Part shown: positions 22,081-30,492 of the stretch, piece after piece
How positions within the stretch are numbered: the first letter of the stretch is position 1
How the letters are laid out: each line of letters starts with the position of its first letter
From: Larix sibirica
Taxonomy: Eukaryota; Streptophyta; Pinopsida; Pinales; Pinaceae
DNA length: 35,524 nt
Assembly: GCA_004151065.3 (NCBI GenBank)
Contig: NWUY0304917143.1
Location: 1-35,524, forward strand
Direction: 5' to 3'
Notes under the pieces: generated by a model
The model's database searches: none
The model's input: the letters and a program-made list of their open reading frames with translations, nothing else
Told to the model about the DNA's origin: nothing
Program-made: the position numbers and the translations under genes

Positions 22081-22750
22081 GCAGTACAAATTCAATTATT
22101 GATTATTATTATACGTAATTATGCATGCATAATAACCACCTTCCTTATAGCATGCTTACAAAATCCCCTTCGTTTCATAATCCATATTTGGATATAAAAT
22201 ATATATTCTATAAAAATACAACCAAGTCCCCAACAAGAGAGCTCCTCCAAGATGATAGTCTCTACATACAAACTTAACAAGATGATGGAAATAAAACCTA
22301 AATTATATTACCATGGAAGCATAAAAGCAAGAGCATGACAAGAATTGAAAGACATTATCACCATACCATGAAGAATGAAGAAGAGATAAACCCTATAATT
22401 AACCTTCACCAATATAGAGTTATCTTTCAATGGATTAATCCTTGTATGTGCTAGGCGCCTTAGATAGTCTTCACACAATCGCCTTAGAACTTCTTCATAA
22501 GCCAAAAATAGAAGTGCGCTAATGCCAAGAGAGATAAAGAGTATGTAAATAGGAAAATTTTGAGTATCATAATAAACACATTATATCATGTTTACAATGA
22601 GAGGAGGCGCTATGTGTATATAAGCGCTCTGTTTTAAAGTGTAGCTCGGACAAGTGCTTATGCATAGGTTTAGTGTTAACTATGCATATGTTAAACTATC
22701 TAGATATTCATTTTGTAAAGTGAGTTTATAAAAAAATTGAAGTGAATTTT
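22080..22750. other. AT-rich transposon-like segment without recognisable coding
   Basis: Composition changes abruptly to A/T-rich DNA, unlike the flanks. Imperfect palindrome AGGCGCTATGTGTATATAAG with CGCT lies at about 22606-22629 and includes a TATATAAG box. It is contiguous with the palindromes and copia-like end that follow, so it is probably part of the same nuclear transposon insertion. Confidence 0.4.
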
Positions 22751-22754
22751 GTAT

Positions 22755-22781
22755 TTTATTATAAAGTCACTTTATAATAAA
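22755..22781. repeat. Perfect 13-bp inverted repeat, one-base centre
   Basis: TTTATTATAAAGT, C, then its exact reverse complement ACTTTATAATAAA. Eight bases further on lies the perfect 12-base palindrome TCACTTAAGTGA (22790-22801), whose half TTTAAGTGA repeats at 22802-22810. Confidence 0.9.
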
Positions 22782-22847
22782 GAGTTAGGTCACTTAAGTG
22801 ATTTAAGTGATCTCAACGAGATATTATATTGTTACCGTTAGATCGTG

Positions 22848-22873
22848 AATGGCAAGATCTAATCTTGGCCATT
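22848..22873. repeat. Inverted repeat AATGGCAAGAT / ATCTTGGCCATT
   Basis: Arms at 22848-22858 and 22862-22873 are reverse complements except for one extra C. Similar AATGGCCAAGAT words are common in plant nuclear transposable elements, which fits the neighbouring copia-like end. Confidence 0.7.
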
Positions 22874-23050
22874 GAGATATCTAGGGAGAGGGTTTTAGAT
22901 ACTTATTGTACTTATTTTTGGATAGGTGTTAGAGGCACTTCTTGGAGAGAGGAGTTATACTTCTCTCTTAGGAGAAAGAGGTTATCTCAAGAGAGGAGTA
23001 AGGCACTTTGTGTAAGTGGACTGTGGCACATTGTGTGATAGAGGCAATGA

Positions 23051-23341
23051 TTCAGGGGGAGATGGCTGTTAAGATGGAGGTTGCAGCACTGAGAAGCAAG
23101 GAAAGGTTTCTTGCATGGAGGATTGGAACTCCGTAAAATGTTCCAAGAATGCTGTAAGATTCTTTGTTAGCCATAATCAAATCATTGTTTCACTGGTTTT
23201 CCCTTCGGGATTTTTCCAGGGGCTTGGCCCGAAATATCTGTGTCAAATGAGTAGGATTTTCTGTATTTATTTACGCTATTGTTGAGTTAAGATTCCAATG
23301 TGTTTCACGAATCTAATGCTGCCATTGGAACACGTTTCACA
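23051..23341 (+). mobile_element. Ty1/copia-like polypurine tract and LTR (remnant)
   Basis: TTCAGGGGGAGA at 23051-23062 looks like the polypurine tract that precedes the 3' LTR of plant copia elements. An LTR-like sequence begins TGTTAAG at 23067. Inside it are the typical plant copia LTR phrases TTTCACTGGTTTTCCCTTCG with GGATTTTTCCA, ATATCTGTGTC, and TGTATTTATTTACGC with TATTGTTGAGTTAAGATT. The probable end is a CA near 23341, giving about 275 bases. An insertion, GGGGCTTGGCCCGA, interrupts the TTTTTCCA/AATATCTG junction. No reverse transcriptase or second LTR is visible nearby. The assignment rests on remembered family features. Confidence 0.6.
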
Positions 23342-23379
23342 CTCTTGTTGGCTAGGTATGGCCACTAATATAAATATTG

Positions 23380-24240
23380 CTGGCTAGCTCGCTGGGTGGG
23401 TGGGCTGGAAGAACAAACGACGGATATATATCTTCTTTGTGCGCGTGCTGACCCGCCGCCTGGAGGAACGAACGAAGACGAATAAGCTACTGCTGAGGCG
23501 AGCGGGCGGGCGGGCTTACTTACGTGCTTGCTGGATTTATTGTGATTGCGCGGCTAGGAAGGAAGGAGAGATAGATGGCAAGAGAGAGATCTTCTCAGGC
23601 AGGTAGCAATATCTCGATAAGCAGTCAGAAGCAAGTTCAAAATTAGGTAGCCAGAAGGAAGGTTGAACCTGCATATCTTGTTCTTTCCCGCGTAGCGTTC
23701 GACTGCTGTGCTGGGGCCCCATTCTTTATTTCCCGGCAAGTACTATTTGGTTGAAGAGATACCAGATTTAATAGATACCCGTGAGCAATAGGTAATATAA
23801 TGATTTGGGAACAAGTTGAATAGAGACCTGTGGGAATGAAGTAATGAGGGAATGGGGACTACGGGCGGACCCGGGATAAATTGCTAGAAAAGCTATACTA
23901 ATTTCTACAAGCGGTTGAACGCTTGCCTCCATGTTGGGTAATAAGAGCTACCACCTTGCCCCCTGATTCAGTTATAAAAGAGCCGCACGCTGGACCATAG
24001 TAAGGAAATAGCCGAACCACAATAACCGAACTCACCTTCACAACGTGACACAACCACCCAACAAGGGAATAAGCTACGGAAAGGGAAAGTATGGGGCCGA
24101 GTGATGCACTGCCAGAGGTTTGGTTCAGAGCCACAATTGCCCATCATTCACAAATGTAACTAGTCAGCCAATAGGATAGAGATGCCAGGTGTCAATACTA
24201 TAGTTAATGCATCGATCTTAGCTTTATTGAAACTTGAATC
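23380..24240. other. Intergenic with a short internal repeat
   Basis: GGGTGGGCTGGAAGAACAAACGACG (about 23397) and CCGCCTGGAGGAACGAACGAAGACG (about 23456) are diverged copies about 60 bases apart. GCGGGCGGGCGGGCTTACTTACG follows. No gene is seen; frames on either strand here are short. Confidence 0.45.
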
Positions 24241-24260
24241 TTTATAACTCCCAATACGAG

Positions 24261-24333
24261 GAGGTACAATCTTTCGTACCCATAGAGGTATTAATTAATT
24301 TTCCTTATAGGAGGTATATTCTCACGTACCCAT
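24261..24333. repeat. 50-bp diverged tandem repeat
   Basis: GAGGTACAATCTTTCGTACC then CAT at 24261, and GAGGTATATTCTCACGTACC then CAT at 24311, exactly 50 bases apart. The intervening AT-rich part differs. Confidence 0.7.
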
Positions 24334-24784
24334 CTTATATACTCGACCCTACACCTCACTTACGCCTAGCTAGGATAACAAGGTACTACATTGAAGGAAG
24401 GGATTTATTGGAGGCACATGAATTAGCAATGCTTACCTTACAATGCACCTTTTTAGGATCATGCGCCAGACAGACACACATAGTGAGTGCTAGTCTCCGG
24501 TAAGCACCAGTATTGGATGGGAGGTCGATGCTTCATAGTGACTATTGGGGGTCAGCGGCCCACCAGGCGAACGACAGCCAACAGATATGATTGATTCCCG
24601 AGACGTGCGGGATACAAAGAAAATGCATAATATCCTATATATAATGGAAGTTAACACCACACCTTCACCTTGACCTTGAGAAAAGGAAGGGACTTGTTTA
24701 GGATCCGCTTTACCATATGAAGCAACTCGGGTTAGGCAGGACACCGGAAAAGACAGGGTTGGTTTCTCCTTTTGTTTAGCCCCA

Positions 24785-25108
24785 GACGGTCATACTTCAG
24801 TCTTCACTCCACCCACGGTGAGAATAAAAATACATGGGCTCGCTATTCTTGACTTTCTCTTTCTTTCTTCCGATCTGGATACACCCCGCTTTATGTGAAA
24901 TGGGACGCTGAGAAATTACCTATGTACCCTTTACCCGGATACTGCTACTGCCCGCATCACGAACCGCATACAGCCCTTCACTAGACCAGCCAGTAAGGAC
25001 ACACACAACAAGGATGGGGAATTTTGGATAACCCGAGATGGTCATACTAAAGACTTCGCCCCCTCCCCATGGCGGAAACCAATATGGGGCTCGCTCGGCT
25101 TCTTTACC
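24785..25108. repeat. Direct duplication about 250 bp apart
   Basis: GACGGTCATACT, TCTTCACTCCACCCACGG, ATACATGGGCTCGCT at 24785-24845 match GATGGTCATACT, ACTTCGCCCCCTCCCCATGG, CAATATGGGGCTCGCT at 25036-25096. The 70 bases after the first copy do not obviously match those after the second, apart from CTTTCTCTTTC versus CTTCTTTACC. Confidence 0.55.
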
Positions 25109-25129
25109 TATTCTTTGAGGAGCCACCTG

Positions 25130-25860
25130 TTCCCTTGATTGTCTCTGCTTCTTATTACTACTATTTATGCTTGCCCTTACCTCATAACGCCTGCCTACCC
25201 ATCTGAGCCAGGAGCACGAAAGCCCGAGGAAACACTTGCTGGGATTACTGGACGAAAACTAGCAATGGCTGAGAACACTCACTTGCGTGCCTTTGTTCTT
25301 CCAGTCATTTCTTATATATGTAATATCACTAGATTTGGTTTCTGTCTCAGGTTGAAAGATAGCTAGACAAGACACTTAATTATCCTTAAATGAATTGATT
25401 GGGGAGCAACTACTTGGTCACATCAGGCTTGCAGCAATCCAAGTTGGTGGGTCCAGAACTTCCGGCAAGCACAAATGAGTTAAGCAAGAAAAGCATTCTC
25501 GCCCCTTGCTCTCTACTACTTTGTTTTACAAGAGCAAAACGCACCTCCTATCTTATTTGGCCTTACCCTTTCTTTCATAGAGCGCTCGCTGGTACCTCGC
25601 CCTCCTTGCGGCCCTTTCCTTCTTCCTTTTTTGCTTTCCTTACTCCTTCTCCCTTCACTGACTGCTTATTGAACCTTCCAATTGATACCTTTACTGCTTC
25701 GAACCACTTCCTTACCCACCACCTAACCATATAGATCTTTTGATCCACAACCTTCCTACCTCTCGTTCCTACCATCCCTACCTATGCTGACTACAGACAT
25801 TTGGGATGATAGCCGGAAATAACCAAGTGAAAAATTCAGAGAGAGAAAAGGTGGAATAAT
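25130..25860. other. Intergenic, nothing recognised
   Basis: Two + frames (75 and 111 codons, 25139-25366 and 25399-25734) lack motifs. The second runs through a C/T-rich, stop-poor stretch. Confidence 0.5.
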
Positions 25861-25876
25861 ATCTGATGATAGAAAA

Positions 25877-26010
25877 GAGTCTGAACCTGGCCTTATGATA
25901 ACTTGTAAATTAAGGAAGTAAAGGTGGCATATAGATATGATAGATAAAGTCTGAACCCCCGGCCTTCCTATAAGTGGAAATTGAAGTGCATAAAGCCGGC
26001 AGGGAAGGAG
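25877..26010. repeat. 70-bp diverged tandem repeat
   Basis: AGTCTGAACCTGGCCTT, ATAACTTGTAAATT, AAGGAAGT at 25878 correspond to AGTCTGAACCCCCGGCCTT, ATAAGTGGAAATT, GAAGTGCA at 25949. Confidence 0.55.
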
Positions 26011-26179
26011 GTAAATAAATGGATTATGAAGAAGTCGAGGTTGCAAGTTCACCCCTATTGATGAGAGCCACATGTGATGGAAAAAAATATGACGCCCTGA
26101 GCTAAAGAAGAGAGGGCAGACGATGCACCCATGTAAGGACAAGACATCCAAAAGAGACAATCGCTATAGATGCGAGCGA

Positions 26180-27770
26180 TTAATAGTTATATGGATCAAT
26201 TAGGTGGGTGGGGAAAAATCGAGCTGTAGTGATTCTTAAACATGTGGGCATTAGCGATCCTTCCTACTCATGTAAAGCGGTACAATCTATCTTCTCTATC
26301 CGCCGTCTATATATATCTTCTGCTGTGCGTAGCAGCTCTGTTTGTAGAAACGGTATTCTGTCAGGCTAAGGTCAAGGGAGAAGGGGATCTTGCTCAGCCC
26401 TTGCAACACCATTGTCATTGCCCTTTCCAAGGCCAATCACCCCTCGCACCATACTAATAAAGGCCGCACTAACCAACACAATGAAAATAGCCAACACCAT
26501 TGATCGGTATTGCCAACACCACTCGGGATCAACATGAACTGGTAACACACGATCAAAACCACTATATTATATCCTCTGGCGTTCCCGTTGCTCGTTTCTG
26601 CCTGGTGATGCAGGAAGTAGGCAGGGTAAGATAGTCAGGAGTTGGGAGTAGGCAGTAACATTGGTAGCGGGGTTTGGGAGTCGAGAACAGTCTGGGTTTT
26701 CGGGGAATAATGGATCTTCAATCCACTTGCTATCGCGCTATTGATCCTTCAACTCGGCTATGATCTGGAGCTTTCCCTTTATGGTTGTACGCTCCTGACG
26801 CGACCTGGCTTGACTTCCTTAACGTGCCGTGAATTGCCTTGACCTGACCTTCCACGACTATTGGAGCGACCGAAGGAAAAGGAAATGGAGTCCCCAGTAT
26901 GAGGTGGTGCACTGATGAGTACTTATTCAATTGATTTATTCTATTGATGGCATATTCAGGGTGGGGCGGGAAAGATTTAAGCAGCATCTCTAGATCGATA
27001 GAAGTTCAATTCAATCCATTTTATTACCTCTACTCTCTACCCTCTTTACCTCCTATTACCTCATCCCTTCAGCCTCCTTGGGGACTCTAACTCACTAACA
27101 CTCCTCATACCTCCATCCTTGGGACTATCCTTGGGACCATATACCCGGAGCCCTCTGCCCTCGATCTTCGACACCACTTTTATCGCTACGGAACCTTTGT
27201 TCCTACCTAACTTTTAGGCTATGAACATGCATTAATTATGATGCCCCCATTGAGGATCAATCATGAGCCACACGGTTTCATTAATGTTAGTCTGGTAGTG
27301 CCGGTCTGGGAGGTGGATTAGGCTTGTCCAGAGAGATCTCGATTGACAACATATACGGATAGGAGGGTACAACGGACGGACGAAGGACAGCCTATGGAAG
27401 GTTTGGGCTTATTGAGTTAGCTTGCTGGCTAGAGTAATGTGCCGGTATGTAAAAAAACTGTTTGCCTTTACGCTGGTTGAAACCGAGCGAGAGCTGGTCG
27501 ATGAACCCCCGGCTTTATGAAATAACCCGACGAACCTAGTACATACCGTGATATATTTTATAACGTTTGGCAAAAGTATAGAGTTTAAATAAAGCTGCTT
27601 TATTGACCAGGCAGACTAGGTAGACCATGGATAGACGGGTTGCTCAAGATAGTGTTGCTATAATGGTTGGCACGTTTTAGGCTTTACGAATTTACCAACG
27701 AACGAAAGAGATGACGTTCCCCATGTTCCCCACCAGACAATAAAAAGGAAAAGAATTCCATCTCAACTGG
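26180..27770. other. Intergenic with CCAACACCA and CCTTGGGAC motifs
   Basis: CCAACAC(CA) recurs at about 26471, 26491 and 26513. CCTTGGGGACT, CCTTGGGACTAT and CCTTGGGACCAT lie between 27070 and 27140. The partner of the 3222 repeat is at 27288-27350. No gene was recognised. Confidence 0.45.
27288..27350. repeat. Dispersed repeat, partner at 3222-3292
   Basis: TAGTCTGGTAGT, GGGAGGTGGATTAGG, CAGAGAGATCTCGATT correspond in order to the blocks at 3222-3292. Confidence 0.5.
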
Positions 27771-28430
27771 TAATACTGGGAATCATTATGCTTGGAATGC
27801 CGGTGCTGGGGATTCCGGTCCAACTGATGCTTAATTGATTGATCCTGGTTTGGCTGCTGCTAGTTTTTGCTGCTGGGAATACTTGTTCAACTGGGGCTTC
27901 CGGGACTGGGAATTATGATGAACTGGTGATCCCGGGAATAATGTGCCTTCAACTTATGATGCAAATGATCTTGGAACTGTTCCTGGAACTGAGAAAGCTG
28001 GGAATTATCCTTCGATCCAAATGCTTCTTTTGAATGCCGGAACTGGTTCAAATGCTGCTTTTGCTGGTTATAATAATACTTGTTTATGGTGGTAATGCTT
28101 TTGGGGCTGTTGGTCGTAATGATGTTGGAACAACTTATGATACTGGGAATAAAGGTGGTTCAACTGCTGGTTGTACTACTGATAATATCGCTCTTTCAAC
28201 TTATTATTGAAATAATTCTATTTCAAACTTGTGATGCTTGGGATGCTGGTTCAAGCGCTCATGGGAATGCTGATGGAACTGCTTCTTCTGCTTATTGAAA
28301 TGCTATTTGAAACAGCGGAGATGCCTCTGCTTGGGCTGGGAATTTTTACCCACTGTTGGTCGTTCTGATGCTTTGACTGCTGCTGCCTATAATAAAGCCG
28401 GTTCAACTCGTGATGAGGGGGAAATTGGTC
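27769..28430 (+). pseudogene. Broken Gly/Asn/Ala/Thr-rich repeat protein
   Basis: Joined by eye across frames without restoring it, the + strand encodes segments dominated by GCT, GGT, AAT, ACT and GAT codons. They include GNTGNHYAWNAGAGDSG (27769), VPSTYDANDLGTVPG (about 27940), VYGGNAFGAVGRNDVGTTYD (28082), CDAWDAGSSAHGNADG (28230) and VGRSDALTAAAYNKAGSTRD (28355). The VGR(N/S)D blocks are 246 bases apart and share a following T-Y-NK-GST pattern, so the protein had internal repeats of about 82 residues. At least two frameshifts and several stops break it. Three stops are TGA following Tyr, Ile or Tyr (28208, 28296, 28308), at places where Trp would fit the surrounding AWN/AWD/AWA pattern. 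No signal peptide or named domain is seen. It could also be a translated low-complexity repeat. Origin unknown. Confidence 0.4.
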
Positions 28431-28890
28431 ATTCCCGAAGTAAGGTACGAAGTGCTTGCTCGAGAAAAGTATAGCAAGGTCCTTTAGGCAAGTAAGAGAG
28501 TAGTCTATAGTAACGTGGTGGGCAGTTCAATCTTACTTTATTTATCTTAAAAGTCACTGAACAACTAATATTCAGAGAAAAGGCCGCTAGTCAGCGTCCG
28601 TCCGTCGGAACCCTAGGCCAGAACGAGAAGCCAGCCAGTAACCACCAATAAAAAATGATCATAGTTTTTTTAGTTTGAGGCTTATAATGGTTCTTCGCTT
28701 GCGATCCTATGGCGTCTGACCCTAAAATGGAGAATCAACGTATGTAAGCATCGTCTTCAACCCTCCCTCCACCAGTCAAAGAGATGGGGGGAAGAAGTGA
28801 CTGACTGTCTCCACGAACCAAAAATCGCGATTCGGCGAGGTTTGAATGACAAAGTCCCTCTTTATTCAAGAGAATAAAAGGGCTACTCCG
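28430..28890. other. Intergenic, nothing recognised
   Basis: No frame, RNA or repeat stands out between the broken repeat protein and the hairpin cluster. Confidence 0.5.
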
Positions 28891-28894
28891 TGAA

Positions 28895-28927
28895 GTCATA
28901 TAATATCATTGACTGTTGTTATATGAC
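28895..28927. promoter_or_regulatory. Hairpin, 9-bp perfect stem
   Basis: GTCATATAA (28895-28903) pairs with TTATATGAC (28919-28927) around a 15-base loop. In plant mitochondria such stems can define transcript 3' ends or processing sites, but no adjacent gene is identified here, so that role is a guess. Confidence 0.55.
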
Positions 28928-28942
28928 CGGGATATAATCGAA

Positions 28943-29009
28943 CGTGAGTCTTAGTAGTGGTGTATGAGGTAGGTGGAAAAACGCCTTACACTACCTATCG
29001 AAACTCACG
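28943..29009. promoter_or_regulatory. Long two-part hairpin
   Basis: The outer stem CGTGAGT (28943-28949) pairs with ACTCACG (29003-29009). The inner stem GTAGTGgTGTA (28954-28964) pairs with TACACTAC (28987-28994) with one bulged G. It lies 16 bases after the 28895 hairpin. The 7-bp outer stem recalls a tRNA acceptor but no T arm fits, so a tRNA is not called. Confidence 0.55.
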
Positions 29010-29153
29010 GGGCGATCCCTGAATATAGGTCTATATGGAGCATCTTGCTTCTCCTCGCCATCTTTGATCAGTTGCTTTGGCGAGTGATCAGGTAAACCAC
29101 TGTATTTCCTTCCCGATACAGGGGCGACTTCGATGGACGGAGATTGACACCGT

Positions 29154-29183
29154 ATGCCGGGGGAACGCAGCTACCCCCGGTAT
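29154..29183. promoter_or_regulatory. GC-rich hairpin, 10-bp stem
   Basis: ATGCCGGGGG (29154-29163) pairs with CCCCCGGTAT (29174-29183), with one G.T pair, around loop AACGCAGCTA. It is very stable and stands out in this AT-leaning DNA. Together with the two preceding hairpins it makes three strong stems within 290 bases. Confidence 0.65.
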
Positions 29184-29930
29184 CCAAAAAATCCATATGC
29201 GCGACGGATTAACCATCAGAGAGGATTCTATACGAGTAAAATCATCAATATACCAGGCGAGAGTTCGTAGCGTTATGAACAGAGATTTTATCGGAAAAAG
29301 GAAAGGAAATATGTCCGAAACCCCCTCATATCCCTGGTAACGAAGGAAGGGAGCATATCTCTTTTTCTCCTCCCCTTCTTCTTAATCCTCTATTTCTCAA
29401 TACCTACCGACTCGGTATGCTCTCAAAACGAGATCCGTAAATCCTGTCTTGCAAAAAAGACGGGTGCGTTAAACTAACTAACCCAGTACGCCAACCCTGG
29501 TCGAGTAGGCGCTTCACTACAGAGTGGAGCGAGAGGGTATTGTGACAACTCGTCTCTAAGATAAATGACCGGGGCCTTGCAGGGAGGGATTTCGAGCGTG
29601 AAGCTAGAATCCTTCAGACGGCGAGGCTCGGGTCAGAGGGGCGCAAAAGGGTCAAGCATAGGTTTGATAAAGGCGGGCACCAAGTCCTTACAAGACGGGG
29701 ATGTACTGAGAAATACGAATCTATGCGAAAGATCCTGAGATAAAGAGTATCCAAATCCAATCCCATCCCATCCAATACCATGCTATTCTCATCCAAAAGA
29801 GGACTAACGGGAAAGCGGCTGCGACAAAGGCGAAGGTAACGAACTACTTCATACCTAATGCTCTCCAACCAACGGCTAAATATCTATAGGTGTAAAAGGC
29901 CTCAGCTAAGGTAACGGATGCAGATAAGGT
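29184..29930. other. Intergenic, nothing assigned
   Basis: A minus frame of 84 codons at 29614-29868 has no motif. A possible relation to rRNA spacer is suggested only by proximity to the rRNA fragment at 30.4 kb. Confidence 0.4.
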
Positions 29931-29934
29931 GACG

Positions 29935-30025
29935 GCTAGGACGGATACGGTCACGGATGCGGCAATGGCTACTGCTAGGACGGATACGGCTAGGACGGAT
30001 ACGGTCACGGTGGCGGCTACGGAAA
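29935..30025. repeat. GCTAGGACGGATACGG minisatellite
   Basis: GCTAGGACGGATACGG begins at 29935, 29974 and 29989, with GTCACGG following the first and third copies. The 15-base spacing of the last two keeps frame on both strands. This gives a false hydrophobic Val/Ala/Ser frame on the minus strand. Confidence 0.75.
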
Positions 30026-30164
30026 GGACATCAAAAGCGGCTGATCCTATCAAAAGAGATCCAAGGAATAAGCGCGACTGAAAGTCTGAATAGATGATGT
30101 CCTTCAGGTATGGTAGTTTGGCGCTCCAGCAGCTCTGGCCTGCTTCCGCGGGCTCCAGGCCCAA

Positions 30165-30240
30165 CGGAGATTACGTGCCTCAGCTCCGTCGACCCTTACG
30201 CACGGAGATTACGTGCCTCAGCTCCGTCGACCCTTACGCA
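30165..30240. repeat. Perfect 38-bp tandem duplication
   Basis: Two abutting units, 30165-30202 and 30203-30240, are identical by eye. Each contains CGGAGATTACGTGCCTCAGC, CCGTCGAC and CCCTTACGCA. GCTCCAGGCCC occurs just before (30152) and just after (30241) the pair. Exact identity marks a recent event in a window where nearly all other repeats are diverged. The unit contains CCTCAGC and a GTCGAC palindrome. Confidence 0.9.
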
Positions 30241-30359
30241 GCTCCAGGCCCGCCCGCTTACCTCGTACCTCGGGGCGGCCGACCCTTCCGCCTATCTATT
30301 GATGGCTATTTAGGTTGCCGTGGATTAGAGCTCGAAAGAGCTTGAACCACGATAAAAAA

Positions 30360-30424
30360 AGAGCTAGAGAGGGTACTCACTCTTGCGGGCACGGGGGGTT
30401 CTTGGTTCGAGTCCAAGTAGCTCT
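30360..30424 (+). tRNA. tRNA-like fold, probably degenerate
   Basis: The acceptor stem AGAGCTA (30360-30366) pairs perfectly with TAGCTCT (30418-30424). Directly inside the 3' half is a perfect T arm, CTTGG-TTCGAGT-CCAAG (30401-30417), with the diagnostic TTCGA loop and exact tRNA spacing. The remaining 34 bases are about 7-10 short for a normal D arm plus anticodon arm. They give only a weak anticodon stem, with loop GCGGGCA that would read anticodon GGG with C33. I recognise no plant organellar tRNA in it. It may be a truncated tRNA, a tRNA-derived short element or a coincidence. It is 14 bases upstream of the rRNA fragment. Confidence 0.3.
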
Positions 30425-30437
30425 CCCGGGCTTTGCA

Positions 30438-30455
30438 TAAGTCCAGCTCGTAACG

Positions 30456-30486
<31 letters not shown>

Positions 30487-30492
30487 GCATCC
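30438..30492 (+). rRNA. rrn18: Small-subunit rRNA 3'-end fragment
   Basis: CGTAACGAGGTAGCCGTAGG followed by GGAACCTGCGGCTGGATCG corresponds to the terminal helix-45 region of plant mitochondrial 18S rRNA. This is the conserved GTCGTAACAAGGTAGCCGTA block and the GGAACCTGCGGCTGGAT end. The AACCTGCGG ending is closer to mitochondrial than to plastid rRNA, where the corresponding part reads GGAAGGTGCGGCTGGATCAC. One base in the most conserved part differs (AACGAGG for AACAAGG). Upstream bases do not continue into 18S, so only about 50 nt are present. No rrn5 follows, although it normally lies close downstream of rrn18. It is a non-functional fragment left by recombination. Confidence 0.8.

Noticed and set aside
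28943-29009. tRNA gene based on a 7-bp outer stem
   Set aside because: No T arm or anticodon arm fits. It folds better as a bulged hairpin.
29844-30164. Hydrophobic minus frame resembling an ATP synthase c-type subunit
   Set aside because: The Val/Ala/Ser pattern comes from the GCTAGGACGGATACGG minisatellite, and no conserved acidic residue or loop motif of that family is present.
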